Of a stretch of DNA of 64,000 nucleotides, positions 44,667 to 58,050 are shown piece by piece; position 1 is the stretch's first letter; each line of letters opens with the position of its first letter. Under the pieces are notes generated by a model, which was not told where the DNA came from, did no database searches, and was given only the letters and a program-made list of their open reading frames with translations. Location of the stretch: positions 24,259,330 through 24,323,329 of the forward strand of contig NC_052350.1 of NCBI RefSeq assembly GCF_009727055.1, read 5' to 3'. The DNA is from Benincasa hispida. Lineage: Eukaryota; Streptophyta; Magnoliopsida; Cucurbitales; Cucurbitaceae. The position numbers were made by a program, and so were the translations under genes.

Positions 44667-47600
44667 GCTGCTATCTTTTATTTCCATTCTTGAGAAGAGG
44701 AAGTCATGCCTGTACTGCATGATGCAGATTCTTTTTGTCTAGGAAAAATCTAGAAATTAGTGACGGTTTAAACGATTGAAGGCCTCACGGACTTGGATAG
44801 ACAGCTGCAAAATATCATTTACCCTTGCTTGCAGCAACTCATTGACGACCTGTCACATGGGCTGGAAAAATATGATCTGAACATTGAATTCTCAAGAAAT
44901 ATTGAGTAGTGGTTTTTGAACTGTTATTCCTTTTGGACGGCTAGAAATCCTCTACCTAGTTTAGGAGGCAGCGCTCCTCCTGTTATGAGTGATTTGAAAC
45001 CTTTTGGGTTGTTTTCACCTGTGATAGAAATCTAGGTACAAGTAGATAAACCAATTCCAATCTGAGTCCGACATCAAATAAACTTGAGTTGATTAGCAAC
45101 TATGGAGTTCAAAACATCATGATGGAATGCTCGAGAAACCCATTTGTCATTGTCTATATTGACAAGCAATGCAGAGAAGCAGTGGTGTGTAGTTGTGATG
45201 GATTGTTTAAACGAGCTGTACGAGTTGCTTTCATGTCAAACTCAGGTTTTTGGTCTCTTTCGTAAAGCCTGTAGATGATTTGATTCTTTTACTGTATATC
45301 ATTCAGATCCTCTTACCAATTGAATAATCCACTAGAAACACAACTTTGCTTGGTCTCTACTATGAACATACCAAAGCATATGAGATGGAATGGCCATAAC
45401 ATACTTTCTGCGCTAGCTTCTATTTGGTGCGAGATTATTCTCGTTAAGATTTGCACTTTGAAATTTTCAATTAAATAGTTAACTCTAGCCTAAAATGCTT
45501 GTACTTTTTTCTGTTTAAATGATGGGGATTCCTGACTTTCATACACCATGCTCAATATTTGATGCTTTTCTCTTCCTATAAAGCAGCCAAGATGATGCAC
45601 CCCACCGGACTTAATTGTATGGTGTTTGAGAAGTGAGACTTACAGGACAAATTTTCAGTTTCAGGATTGTCATTATACAATACACTGCAGATTAACAGGA
45701 ACTGGTACTAGGAAATGATCTCAGTACAAAACATCAATAAATATTCTTACTTCTGCCAGGTTAGTACCTGTGAACATCTGTTATTTGTTTCTCATTTTCT
45801 TGTTACATGTTCAACCATTCCTAGTCCATTTATATACTCAAGTTTTGGTATCATTCAATGCAGAGCCCCTGTACAATCTCAAATGACATTTTCTTTTTCC
45901 TTCTCTCTCCCTCCTCGTTTTCTGTATATGAAGATTTAGAAATCTTTGTCATGAGCATAAACACAGAGATGCTCTTGAGCTTTTTGTGATTTCAGTGTTT
46001 TTTTACATTAAGTTTTTACATGAAACTGAAAATGTGGTCCTTGAACATGTGTTTGTTTACCTGTTTTGGATTGATATCATTAATACATGCACTCTTCCAA
46101 GTCTTGTAGTGAAGCATCCTATGCTGTAATGAGTAAAGACCAAATAAAACTTGCCCTTTTCTTTTCTTTTCTTTTCTTTTTTGTTATTATTATTATTATT
46201 TTTAATTTTATTTTTTTGGGTGATTCGTACTATCCAAGGAAAGTGAAATGATGAAGAAACGACTTCTTTTTACATTTTGTTCAGTGGGCATCGACGAGTT
46301 ATGATTATTATCTACACTTTTTTTTTTTTTTTTTTGTTTCACAGCAGGGACTAGAAGACCGTGCTACTTTAGAGAAAGACATTGCTTTCTTTCGTCGGTA
46401 TGTCTTTCCTTCTCTCTCTTATGTATCTAGTTAACCTTGCTTTCATAGAAATAGTAATGACTCTATGTTGTTCTTTTATCCTTGCTACATCCACATGGGC
46501 ATTGATTTCATTGCATAAAACTAAAGTGGCTATCATTGATGGATGCACAATCTTTAACTTTATACTCTCTTTTAAACCTAGTAGTAGTTGAATAGCCATT
46601 TAACCATTTGCTGTTAATTGAAAATCATATGATGAAAAATAATAGAGGGTTGTTATATAATTCACATATATTGTGTTAGTTATTTATTTTATTCGGAGTC
46701 CAACAATTGCGAGGTGAGGGATTTGTTAAACGATATAATATTAAATATACCTTTATCCATTAATTTAAGCTTTTGGATCAATCGATAATTTAACATGGTA
46801 TCAAAATAGGTAGTCCAAGAGGTGATGTGTTCAAACCCCTACGATGTTATTTCTTTCCTGAACTATCAATCTTTCGAATAATGTTATAAGTTAACTTAGA
46901 AATAAAAATGGATAAAAGAAAAAAATGTGTATTAGGAAAAGGCAAAAGTATTCAATAGGGCATATAGAGGAAAAGGGTATTTTAAGAGACATCATTAAGG
47001 CTTTGCATGGATTCCATAAAAAATATTATAAGTTCAATCAAATCTCCACCAACTAGTTGGTGGTTGTCCTTTACTTGATTTCAATTGTTTTCAGTAGAGC
47101 TATATATGAAAATGTACCTATCTTTCGGTGGTTCTTTTAGTTACACAATAGAAGAAACTCTAAAATATTTATAAAAAAAAATAATAAATAAAGAAGAGTT
47201 TGTCACGTGATAAACTATAATTAAATAATTTTATAAACAAGCAAGAGATGTGTGCAGTTCAAGATACTTAGAATTTTTTAACCTCGTCTTATTCTTTTAT
47301 AACCTTTTTCCCCCTTCATTTTATTAAACTTTTGTGAGTCGACACATTGAAATGATTAGAAATGGGCATGGCGTATGGGCAAATCTTTGTGCTAGTTGGG
47401 AAAAAAGAAAATTGATCGAAGGGCTGGGATTGAAGCAGCCTTCTGACATCATGGAGATTAGTTGAAACAAATCTGAGATTATGTGCTCCTGACAACACCA
47501 TAGACTAAAATACAAAAGGTTATTTAAATTTTGGGCAATTTTTATAGTGAAAAATAAATAAAGTCAAATTGGCGTCTGACCACAATTCTCTTCACACTTT

Positions 47601-48694
47601 CGGTGCCATCTCTCAATTCTTAACTGAATAAGGCCGCCCAATGCCTCGTTGGTTACGCCACGACAGCTCTACCTACACATACGACAACTTGCCAGCTCAT
47701 CCTGCACATCCACACGTGTCGCTTCTTCATTGGATGTATAACTTCTACAACTCTTCCAAGATATTTCCTTGCTTCATCCCCACACCACAACTGTGGTACC
47801 TATTTCACCCGTGAATTACGACCTTCTGGTTTCCTTTTCTTTTATATTCTCTGATAAAAAATAAAAATAAAAAATAAGGGACAGTTGCAAGAATGTTTTA
47901 AAAAGTTTGTAGATATGATTAAACACTATTTTGAATAAAACACTTGAATTACTTTGAGACAAAAATACCCCAATGGAGATTTACACTTTTTATCCACTGC
48001 ATAAAACAGTTAAAAAAAATGAGAGAAAAATAAGTTTACCTTACAACTTTTAACATACCTAATTAAGATATTCACAGACCATAATTTCCTAGAGTACTAG
48101 TAGCTTCGGTTTAGCTCAATTAATTACAGTATAAGTACGTCAATAAAATAATGAACTTTTGGCAGTGCTGATGATACAAAAGTTGTTGGTGGTTCAACCA
48201 ACATTACATTTTTATTATTATTATTATCATTATGCCTTTTTAATAATTAAAGGGTAATTTGGTGCAATTAAAAATTATCCAAGGGCTTCACACACAATTA
48301 AAGAGGAAATTACGACAAGACTTAAAAGACAAAGAAAATTTTCACAAATCTATGATTTTCCAAGAATAAGATACGAAATACAATTTTTTCAGAAATAAAT
48401 AATAAATAATAAAAAACAAGAAAAATGTGAGAATCAATCATATGGTCAATTTCAATGTGACCATTGTACCCTTCCACTCCACTCACCCAATAAACAATTC
48501 AAATCCTCCTCCCAGCTGTAAATAAGTCATTCCCAAAAAAATATTCAAATGAACTAACAAGAAATTACAAAACTACCCCAAACAGAACGCCGCCGGTGAA
48601 GACGACGGTGACCCATTTGGCCGCGCACTTTAACCGCTTATTTACCAACTGTGCACTAATCTAGGGTTTTCAAAAAAGAACATAATAACAATTT
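44667..48694. other. Spacer between PPR and receptor kinase genes
   Basis: The first several hundred bases are probably the PPR 3' UTR, though no clear AATAAA is positioned. A TTTTC microsatellite lies at about 46157-46180 and a T run at 46319-46335. A 76-codon minus-strand ORF at 46369-46599 looks faintly like a retroelement gag piece but is too short to call. Around 46790-46860 a tract with ACATGGTATCAAAATAGG and GTGTTCAAACCCCTA resembles the tRNA-derived repeats common in plants. No convincing gene. Confidence 0.45.
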
Positions 48695-51103
48695 CTACGG
48701 TGGTCCGCCGGCTCCGGGAGGGGTGGTTCTGGACTCCTGCGGCGGCGTCTGGCCGTCCGAACCTTTAGATGGGTCATCGGACGACTGCCGTAAGCCGTCG
48801 TCGGTCTCCACCCGGTTCAAATCCTCAATCATACGAACCACCTCCTGCATCGACGGCCGCTGGTCCGGCACGGTGGCTACGCAGGCCATGGCAATTTGTA
48901 AAAGCTGAACCATCTCTTCTTCGATATTGTGGTACCTCATTAACTCCACATCAAAAACCTCCGCCGTCCATTCCTCCCGGACCACCGACTGGACCCACCG
49001 CGGAAGATCAATCCCTTCTTCGCCTAACGACGCTTGATTTGGTGATTTCCCGGTGAGAAGCTCCAACAGCAACACGCCAAAACTGTACACGTCGGACTTA
49101 AAAGTAACCTTTCGGGTTTCAACAACCTCCGGCGCGCGATAACCGGCGATCCGGTTGGGCGGCGTTGAAGCGCCGAAGAGAGGGTTCAAACCGAAGTCGG
49201 AGACGGCGGCGTCGTGGTTGGGACGGAGGAGGATATTCGACGATTTGATGTTGCCGTGGACGAGTTTTCCCGACACGTGGAGGTGAGCCAATCCTCTTGC
49301 TGCGCTTAATGCGATTTTCATCCGGTTGTCCCAGTCAAGTGGCGTACGGCCAGATCCTCTGCTTCCTGTAAATCACCGGAAGTTCAGGTCACCACAATGG
49401 GGCAATAATTTTGATGCTCTGTTTATCTTTTTTTTTTTTTTTTTTACTTTCTAGTTTCTATCGCCACACTAGTGAGACAGAACTAAGAAAAGAAGGCTTT
49501 TCTTAAAAGAAACGAAAGTAAATCAGAAAATAAGGAAACCCCATAAGAAATTTTTCTGTTTTGCTCTTACTTTTTGCCATATGATATTCAGAGAGGGGGA
49601 AAAAAAAACCCTTTTCTTCCTTGAAAGAATGAGAGAGATTTGAAAATAACAAACATAAATGCTTGAAACAGAGCAATGTACTTATGAATAATGAATACAA
49701 ATTCAAGCAGGTAATGAATCTTCGAAATGGAATTTAATTTAGAAATGAATTGGAAATGGGTTAATTTTTATAGAGATAATACCGTGAAGGGAAGAAGAAA
49801 GGCTGCCGGCGGCCATGTAATCGGAAACAAGCAATTTCTCATCTCTGGAAAAGTAGAAAGCTCTAAGAGGAACCACATTTTCATGTTTAACACTTCCCAG
49901 AGCTTCCATTTGCGTTTCGAATTCCTTCTTCGTCATTACCACATCTTTCAATCTCTTCACTACAACGGTGGTTCCTTCTTCCAGCACCGCCTTGTACGAC
50001 GTTCCGACGCTTCCTTTCCCTAAAACTTCCGCCGAAGCCCTCAACAAGTCCTCCAAATCGAAGCTGTAAACCCCACCTTCAAAGAACACTAATCTGTTTT
50101 TCTCTGTCTCCACCGATCCACCGGTGATGTCGTCTTTCGAAGAGGACGTACCTGCCTCAGCCGGAACAGATCGAGCAGTAACCACCGTACTCGGCGGCTT
50201 TGCTGGCTGCCTCCGCTCGCGCTTACGGAGACAAAACAGGAGCAAAAACAGCAATATAAACGCAAGGAAAGCAGCGCCGACGACAATTCCAACAATGGCA
50301 GCAATGGAGAGCTTTTTCGACTTCTCGACGGGAAGTTGTGGGGGTTTCACGGCGGACGTCGGCGATGGAGCAGGGGAGGGAAAAAACGGGTTGCACGACG
50401 GCAATGGACCACCACAGAGCGCTAAATTTCCGGCGAAAGACGAAGCAGAGAATTTCGAAAGGGTTTCAGGAATGGATCCATTGAGCTTGTTATTCGATAC
50501 ATTGAATCCCGTTAGACTAGTCGCAGCCGCGGGAATACTCGGCAGAGAACCCGAAAACCCATTATTCTCCAAGAAAAGCCCAGTCAAATGGGTCAAATTA
50601 TTCACCGAAAACGGAATCGAACCAGAGAAATTGTTGGACGAGAGATCAAGTCGAGTCAACCGAGTCAACTGAGTCACACTCGCCGGAAAATCACCGGAAA
50701 GCTCATTGTCCTGCAGATAAAGACTACGAAGAAATCCCAAATTAGAAAAATCCGCCGGCAACCCCCCAGAGATTCTATTCGACCGGAGACTCAGAACTCG
50801 GAGCCGATTCAACCGGCCGAGAGTATTCGCCGGAATCGGACCAACAAGCCCCACGCCAGGCAACCGGAGAGCAAAAACAAACGACTGAGTCGCATCACAG
50901 ACAACTCCAACCCAAGTACAGGCAGAGGCAGAAGCATTCCATTGAAGGCGACTCGCATGGGGGGTTTTGTTCAAGAAATCGAGAAGAGCTGCTTTGTCGG
51001 CGGTGGGCTCAGATTGAACAGAATGAAGAAGAAGAAGAAGAAACAGGGGAAGTGAAATTAGGAAAAATGGGAGACGGGTCGTAAAGTAAAACACTGCAGC
51101 CAT
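48695..51103 (-). CDS. LRR receptor-like pseudokinase (At2g26730-type inactive receptor kinase)
   Basis: Two exons on the minus strand: 49783-51103 and 48695-49365, joined by a GT-AG intron of 417 bp; 1992 bp, 663 aa. Layout: signal peptide (about 1-31, Leu-rich), LRRNT with the CTWVGVVC motif, five or six short LRRs (about 75-215, for example [20 protein letters not shown]), a Ser/Pro-rich stalk, one membrane helix (about 265-290, followed by CLRKRERR), a juxtamembrane region and a kinase-like domain (about 345-625). The beta-3 lysine (VVVKRL) is present, but the catalytic loop reads HGN (477-479) where active kinases have HRD, so the catalytic Asp is missing; DFG (497-499) is kept. This matches the plant subfamily annotated as inactive receptor kinases, believed to signal at the plasma membrane by binding and scaffolding. 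Complete, no lesions seen. The ligand is unknown. Confidence 0.93.
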
Positions 51104-51421
51104 TAGAAAAGAGTGGAAGTAGACAAACGAAGGATGAGAAGAAGAAAAAACAACGATGGGGAGATTGTTTTCGTTTGTCTTCTATATGAGACTGGTTCTG
51201 GTTCTGAGAGGCGGTTGTTGACGGTGAGGTGAGACAAAACCAGGATTCCGGCGATGACCCATTAAAGAAAAAGAGAGAAACAATGAAAAATTGAGTGAAA
51301 ATTGAGAGTGAGAGTGAGGAAAAAGGGAAGAGAGAGAGTAAATCGAGACGAAAAAGGGGGAAAAGCTGGATCTTAACCAGAAGCAGGCCGCTGCAGGCTT
51401 CAAGGATGTTATTACATACAA
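51104..51421 (-). promoter_or_regulatory. Likely 5' UTR and core promoter of the receptor pseudokinase
   Basis: Upstream of ATG 51103 on the minus strand lies a strong CT-rich tract (GAGA on the plus strand, about 51270-51345). This is typical of plant 5' UTRs and GAGA-type promoters. No clear TATA box could be fixed. Confidence 0.45.
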
Positions 51422-54400
51422 TTTATCTTATCAATTAGTAAATTTAATTTTCTTTGAATTTTTCTATTTTGAATATTCTTACTCTCAAGATATCCTTGCT
51501 TTGAGTTACTAATTTCTTTCCATTTTTATTTTTTATTTTTTATTTTTTTTCAATGCTTATCAAGCAAAAAATTAAGTAGATAGCAATATTCTTAAAAAAA
51601 ACTATACATATATAGCAAAATCTAAATCTTATTGCTGATAGACTAAACTCCCTTTAATAATAGTATTCAAAAGTTGAATCTAAATTGATATTCTTAAATT
51701 TTTATCTAAATTGATATTCTTAAATTTTTTACCATATATTATATCTACTAATATTTTAGATCTTGTTTATAACTTTCTATATTTTTTAGAAAATCAATTC
51801 TTTAATCATTTCCCTCTATTTTGTTTTTAACAAATTCATAAGGTTGCTTCATCTTGGTGTAAGTATATAGTTGGAGGTAAATATTAGGTGAGCCAATTTA
51901 AGGTAAGGAAAATAATGTTGTAACTTGTGAGGACCAAAATCATTATTTGCTAAAGAAGATTGTTTTATTTATTTATTTATTTGTAAAAAAAGTTTATTAA
52001 CCAAAACAGACTTCTTCAAAGTTTAATAGGGAGTGATTTCAAAAGGTTCATCTAACCAAAATTTATAAAGTAAAAACCTTTTACAACTATGTCTAATACT
52101 GTGAAATTGAATTCACGGACTTATAAACTCTTTCAAACTTTGATGTTTTCGACAAAAATTTTACTTCAAAGGTGGAAAGTACAAGCGTTATGTCAATTAC
52201 ATAAAATTTCCATGAATTTTGGTTAGTTTCAATTCAACATCTAAACTTTAAAAGGCTCCCTTTTTATCATTGGACTTTGAAATTTAATCTAAAAATAGAC
52301 TTGAACTTTTTTTTAGTACAACACAATTATGGAATAGAGGATTGAACCTCTGATCCTCTGGATTAGAGTACATGTTAATACCATTGAACTAAGCGCACTT
52401 TAGTAATAGACTTGAACTTTAAAATTGTATATTTTTCATTGATAAAAATTGATGTAATAGTCAATATATAAAAATTAACATGCATGCCTATATTGTTTAT
52501 ATATATATATAAAAGACTCAAATCATTATTGTCGTTATTTCATCTTAAAAGATATCATTGAAATTGACAATAAAAGTATAGTTCAAGTGATATAAAATAT
52601 GTAATTCCAACTAAGAAATTAGAAAGTTGAATCCACATACTGTTCAACTAAAAAGCAAACTTTAAGTAAAAATTTTCAGTGATATTTTTTTAATGAAACA
52701 AATTTCAAAATTTAAAAGCTAAGAGTATATAATGTCATTTTTTTTTTAATATAATAACTATAAAGTAGAAGATTGAATCTATAATTTTTAGATAAAAAGA
52801 TTATATCAATATCATTAAGATAACTTCATATTTATATTTTGTGATAGTAATTTTAGGGTAGTTGTTATTAGATGGTTAATGAAATAACTTGGATGGTAGT
52901 TTGATGAGTCGCGAATTTTGGCGCGTGAAAAGCAATTTGATTTGGGAAGGGAAGGCAAAGTGGGGATAGGCATGTGAGCGGCCATGATAAGGAAAGTGGG
53001 ACCCACTCTCGGCATTCTCCAAAGCCATTGCTTTGCTGCCAGCGGACGCGCCTCCTTGGGGCCCACTCCCAATGACTAAACAACCAAAAATTTCTCACTT
53101 CTCTCCCATTATTATCTTGTTTTAACCATACTACTAAATTTCTTTATAACATGTCAATATTTTTATTAATATTTCTATATTTTCATAAATTTGATATTAA
53201 CATATCTTAAAATTACATGAAAAATAATAATTAAAAAATCAATTTTATTAGTAATATAAAAATAAATAATAAATATAACTTATTTTAAAATTATAAAATA
53301 TTTATTTTAATTTTTTTATTTTTATGATTTTTTTTCAGAAATATCTATCAAAATCGAAATTTTATATATATTTCTATTGAAATTATTGTAAAATAAACAT
53401 CCTATCGATATCGACATTTTAAACATTCGTATTTCCCTACTTTTTCTATTTATTCTATTTTATTACTTAATAATGTATCTTCTTAAATTACTTCTTTACT
53501 CTTCCGAATACTAGATAGAGTTTGTTTTATTGTTTAATAAATCATTAAACTATTCAATATTTTTCACCAATATGGATTTGTTAAACACAAATTCTAATTA
53601 AGGTTTAAAATCTCATTGAGAGATTAATTTTATAAAAAAATTCAATGTAAATATTAATAAAATGTTGATGTTGATAAATATCTTTTAAAATGTTATAAAA
53701 ATAAAAAATCAAAAAAATATTTAAATTAATAAATTGACATTTTTAATGATCTTCGATATTTATTATTTGTATTATATTTATATTAGTGTCATTTTGTAAC
53801 TTGTTTTTATATTTTATGTATTTTTCTATGATATAATGAAAATATCGATTTCAAATCCATAAAAATGTGAAAACATCATCATGTTGTGGAAATTTAATAT
53901 TATGTTTTAATGGAACTTGAGATTTCAATTGTGCTTGTCACAATTATATTTTTTAAATAAGATATTTAATAGGTTAATGACCTATTAACCACAAAGTTCA
54001 AATTTTGAACATTTATTAGAAATTTGTAATATTATGGATATATCAGAGATAAAGTTGATATTTTGTATATCTGGAAAAAAAAATGAAAATTCATAGATCA
54101 TAATACAATTGTTAAAGTTTAAAATCCTATGTGATATAACATTCGAGAAAACAGAACTTAACTTAGTGTAATTGATATATATATATTTCTTAATTTTCAT
54201 GTTATTGACTACATAGTTACTATATAATCATTGTTTTACCCCTATTTAATTTTTTTGGTTTCTTATCATGCTAATAGTCCATTTTTTATTTTAATAGAAT
54301 TAAATTTATTTTTTTAGTTCAATAATTTTGGACGAGAGGATATCAACAATTTAACCTCTTTGTCGATAGCAAAAGTCTTTGTCTTGTTTTTTTCTTTTTC

Positions 54401-54426
54401 TTTTTCTTTTTTTTTCCCTTTTTTGA
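51422..54426. other. AT-rich spacer, no gene seen
   Basis: No supported coding region. At 52335-52395, GAGGATTGAACCTCTGATCC followed by TAATACCATTGAACTAAG has the look of tRNA-derived repeat remnants. A GC-richer patch at about 52900-53090 is non-coding by eye; its ORFs are short and overlapping. Confidence 0.45.
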
Positions 54427-57240
54427 AACAGTGAATCAAGAATGTCACAATCGCACTTTCAGAAGTTTTACTTAGCGATTGTACGATACTTGTTCCAGCT
54501 CACAAACAAGTCAGCCAATTCGAATACAAAACGTCGATGGCACACCGGGTGCCTCTCGCAACCTCCACCTCGTTTTAGAGAAAACGATTTTAGAAAACGG
54601 GTTTGGAGAAAAAGGTTTTCACAAACGTTTTGAATGTATGAATAGAGAAGAGAAAAATTGTAGTAGGCTAGAAAGCAATAAGCAACAACAACGGCTTTAT
54701 AGCATACCACTCCAGGTATGGGGAAGTGATGGTTAGTCTTATCCCCATGCTCGAGAGGCCCATTCTCGTAGCTTTTGCCTCTAGGATCTCAACCCTTGTC
54801 AACAATTCCCTGATGGGCATCTCGTCTAAGCGGCCAGCCACCGCGTCAATTTCATCAAAGGCAAGTGATTGGGAAGCAACTCACAAGAATGGGTTGTTGT
54901 CTCGTGAGAATGCTCCCTTTGCATGGAGCCAGTGTGTCCCTTAAGTCCTTCCACATGCCTAAGTGGGATGGCTTCACAGTTGTTGGGGCTAGTGCATGTT
55001 AGAGATGACCAACAGTCTAACAGTTCAGAGAAAGAGAAAAAGTTGCATCAAGAGGGAGAGAAGCATCTTCGCAGCATTGTCATATGAGGTGGCCAGTGAG
55101 TTGGCTAAAGGGTAGAGCCGACAAGGAGAGGGTTGTGTTTTCTCTTTCAAACTTTGCATTTGTATGAGTAGGTGCCACGAAGAGTCCATTCCATGGTAGG
55201 CTTGCGAGCCTCACCTAGAGAGGTGCACCATTGCGTGTTGCTTAGAGAATATGTGTTGTGGTCTTTAAGTAGGCCGAAGTCCTAGTGGGATTGGATAAAA
55301 CCCCGTTGTCGACGCAAAAAGTGTGTCGAAGCGTTGCCATGGTTTTTCGGGCCAAGTCCTAAGGTTGGGCGCGAGAAGGTCCCTAAGGGGGCAAGCCCAC
55401 AACCATTGGCCTTTTTGTCGTGCGTATGTTGCGAGTCTCGAGGCCGAGTCCTAAAGTTGGGCGAGGTAGGTCCATTGGTGGGATAGCTCATAAGTAGTGT
55501 GTAGTTTCCATACTCGTTCTGACACACTTCATTTTCAGCAGGTCCGTTATACAGCCAACCCAAGTTCGGATCATCATCGAGACAATGCCGAGATTAAGCG
55601 GGGGAGAGTGTTGCAATCCAACGAGAAGAAAGTGGATTGCACCCCCAAGTTTGTCATTGAGGACGATGACAGTTTAAGTGGAGGAGGATGCCACAATCTA
55701 ACTTTGAGATATTAGATTGTGACCCTACTTGTGCAGACAGTGCAGTGGCGACACGTGAGTGTCGACACATTTGGCAAAGATAAAAGGCCAAGAGAAGTGT
55801 CGTGGTGGGACCAAGGAGGATGGTGTATCATCCTACACACCAACATAAGTAGACAAGCATGCAATGTTGAACATTAAGTAGAAAGACAAGCAACTATGTC
55901 ATCGGTGGTATCAGTGATAAGCTCTATGGGGGCCAGATGGGGCCCCAGGCCGTGACCTCGGAAGGTAAGGTTCCGTCGCGAGTTTGGATAAGCGGCTCTA
56001 GAGTTAGATGTATATTGATAAAATATGCAAGCATGTCGAATTTCATGTCAATTAGAGTTCAGATGAGTGCTCTACACTGGTGAGTGACAGTTCATCACAT
56101 TCGATATGCATGGGTGGCAAAGAGGAAAATGTTCAAAATGCACTATAGAAGGAGGCATGGTCTCATCTCTTCATCACCCCTGGGCCCTGTGGCCTAAGTG
56201 AGCTACCCCATGGCATATGCGTATGTCATGGCGTAGGCGAGCATTACAAGACAAGTGTCTTGGGCGTCTTCCATTGAGAATGGGATCTCATGGATAGTGT
56301 CGGATGGCATGGGTGTGTCGGCATTGCGCCCCTTCCCATGGGCCAGAGGTTCGATGTAGCACTCGGTATGCCATTTTTTATTTGACAAGCGCTCAGAAGG
56401 GCCTAAGTCTCGATTATGTTTGGATGGATGGATGTCCAAGAAGTCTCAGGTGGATTGTTGCCCACGAGTCAATTGATGATGGTTCTCGATAAGTGTGCTT
56501 GAATAGGGGAGATAAAGCTGATGACATCCCGATACTTGGGATGACATTCTAATGCATCAGTGGGACTCGATAGTTTCCGGTTGGCCCGACACTTGCTCGA
56601 GTTGTCCCAGTAAGCAGTGTAATGGCCTGGTAGAGCTCAGTAGGCGATCATTAGGCCGGTAGAAGCTCGATAGGTGCCGAAATAGGTCGGTAGAGCTCGA
56701 TAAGCATTGTTATGTCCTGGAAAGCCCTGGTAGAGGGTTATAAGCCTGTTTTTGCCCAATGAAGGGTCAGAACTCATCCCAATGAAGTCTCGAAGTGAGG
56801 TAGAAGTGTGAAGGACGTGCTGTTGGGAACTAAGATGATGGAGAGAAATGCGACGTTGCATTGTGATGAACTTAGCCTCATATATGGGCAAGGTCGAGCC
56901 TCTATCTTGCCCTAGAGCAGCAGCAAGTCGGCTAGAGTCGCACATGAGGGAAAATACATGTATAAATGATGTGTATGGCCGAATGAAGTTCAATTCCGCA
57001 TGAGTTCAGTTCAATTGAGGATAGAATAACCTCGCCTAATGTCTAATGAAACTTTAAAGAGTCGAGCGAAAAGTAAATTGGGACTTGACTATTCCTTAAG
57101 GCTGACCATGACCACGGGTGAATCATGGTGTCGCACGGTTGGAGAAGTACGATCATGACACAAAGCATCCAACACATCGAACCAACTATTCTTGTGACAC
57201 ATCATCAAGAATGAAGGGGAGAGTATAATTAAAAATAAAA
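54427..57240. other. GC-richer island, probable decayed retroelement
   Basis: Base composition shifts abruptly to near 50 percent GC between AT-rich flanks. PPT-like GGGGGAGAG at 55600-55608 is followed by TGTTGCAATCC, and a PBS-like TGGTATCAGTGA occurs at about 55917, so a short LTR at 55609 to about 55910 is conceivable. A second GGGGAGAG lies at about 57216. No protein domain was recognised in any frame except the RNase H-like piece just beyond, at 57243. Identity unproven. Confidence 0.4.
56575..56740. repeat. Degenerate GGTAGAGCTCGATAGGC-like repeat
   Basis: Words like CGGTAGAGCTCGATAAGC, CGGTAGAAGCTCGATAGG and TGGTAGAGCTCAGTAGGC recur at about 30-45 bp spacing within the GC-richer island, together with GGCCTGG or GGCCGG. 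Confidence 0.6.
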
Positions 57241-57242
57241 AC

Positions 57243-57638
57243 CTATTTTCGGGACAAAAAACAACCAAGAGAGGATGTCAAAACTGGAATAGCATGAGTA
57301 GTTTTGTTCTCCTTTATAAGAATGTGACAAAAAGACAAACCATTAGTAGAGGATCCCACAAAAAGAATATCATCAATCAGCATCCCTAATTCAGATAAAT
57401 AGCCCATCTCATCGCTATTGAGGAGATTAATAACCTTTAAAGCATCAGACTCAACATCGAGTGGGGAGTTAACCCAGACTGACTTCAACCCCTCTACCAA
57501 AGCCTCTGTTTCGAGGAGGCTAATGTCCCAATGCTTGTTGGTGAACTTGCATCCTCCAAGAACGACATGACTATCGTGATCCCTAATGATCCAATCAAGC
57601 TCCACAACTTTTCTCCTTGGATAAAGTCCAATGCGCAT
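57243..57638 (-). pseudogene. RNase H-like (RVT_3-type) domain fragment
   Basis: 131 codons on the minus strand: DWIIRDHDSHVVLGGCKFTN, then LLETEALVEGLKSVWVNS and VESDALKVINLLNSDE. This is the pattern of the plant RNase H-like domain found in LINE-related and reverse-transcriptase-associated proteins: G-x-V-I-R-D at strand one, the E-x-x-A-L helix, then V-E-S-D. The catalytic-type acidic residues D, E and D are present. The upstream part and any RT domain are missing, so it is a fragment, probably of a non-LTR retroelement. Confidence 0.7.
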
Positions 57639-58050
57639 GGGATAGCTTCATAATGATTTAATTTTTAATAAATTATTTTTAAAAAATAATTATATTTTTA
57701 AAAAATATTTTAAATTTCATAACTTGCTCATATATTGTAGTTTTATAATAAATTAATTTATATTACTTAATCTAAATAATATTATGTGTTATAGTATTTT
57801 CTATTATATTATTTAATTTATGTTTATATTTTATATGTAAAAATCTCTTTTAATATATGTAGTATTTAAGGAAATTTTCAATCTTAATGATGTGTGATTG
57901 AAATTTTAATAGACAACTTTCATTATTGTTGCTATTTTGTAAAGGATCTATTTCTCTATATCTCTATATCTATATTAAAAAAAAAATCATCTAATAGAAT
58001 TGATCTCTAAAAATATCTAATAGATTCATGAATTTTTAATAAAACAAAGT

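Noticed and set aside
46369..46599. Gag-like 76-codon minus-strand ORF
   Set aside because: Resemblance is faint, no neighbouring retroelement domains or LTRs.
48723..51055. Plus-strand ORFs opposite the receptor pseudokinase
   Set aside because: Shadows of the real minus-strand exons, with biased composition and no domain.
52335..52395. tRNA gene
   Set aside because: Only a B-box-like GATTGAACCTC and CCATTGAACTAAG; no cloverleaf can be formed, so at most a tRNA-derived repeat scrap.
56203..56993. Minus-strand ORFs in the GC-richer island as genes
   Set aside because: No family resemblance, overlapping degenerate repeats, and long frames are expected by chance in GC-richer DNA.
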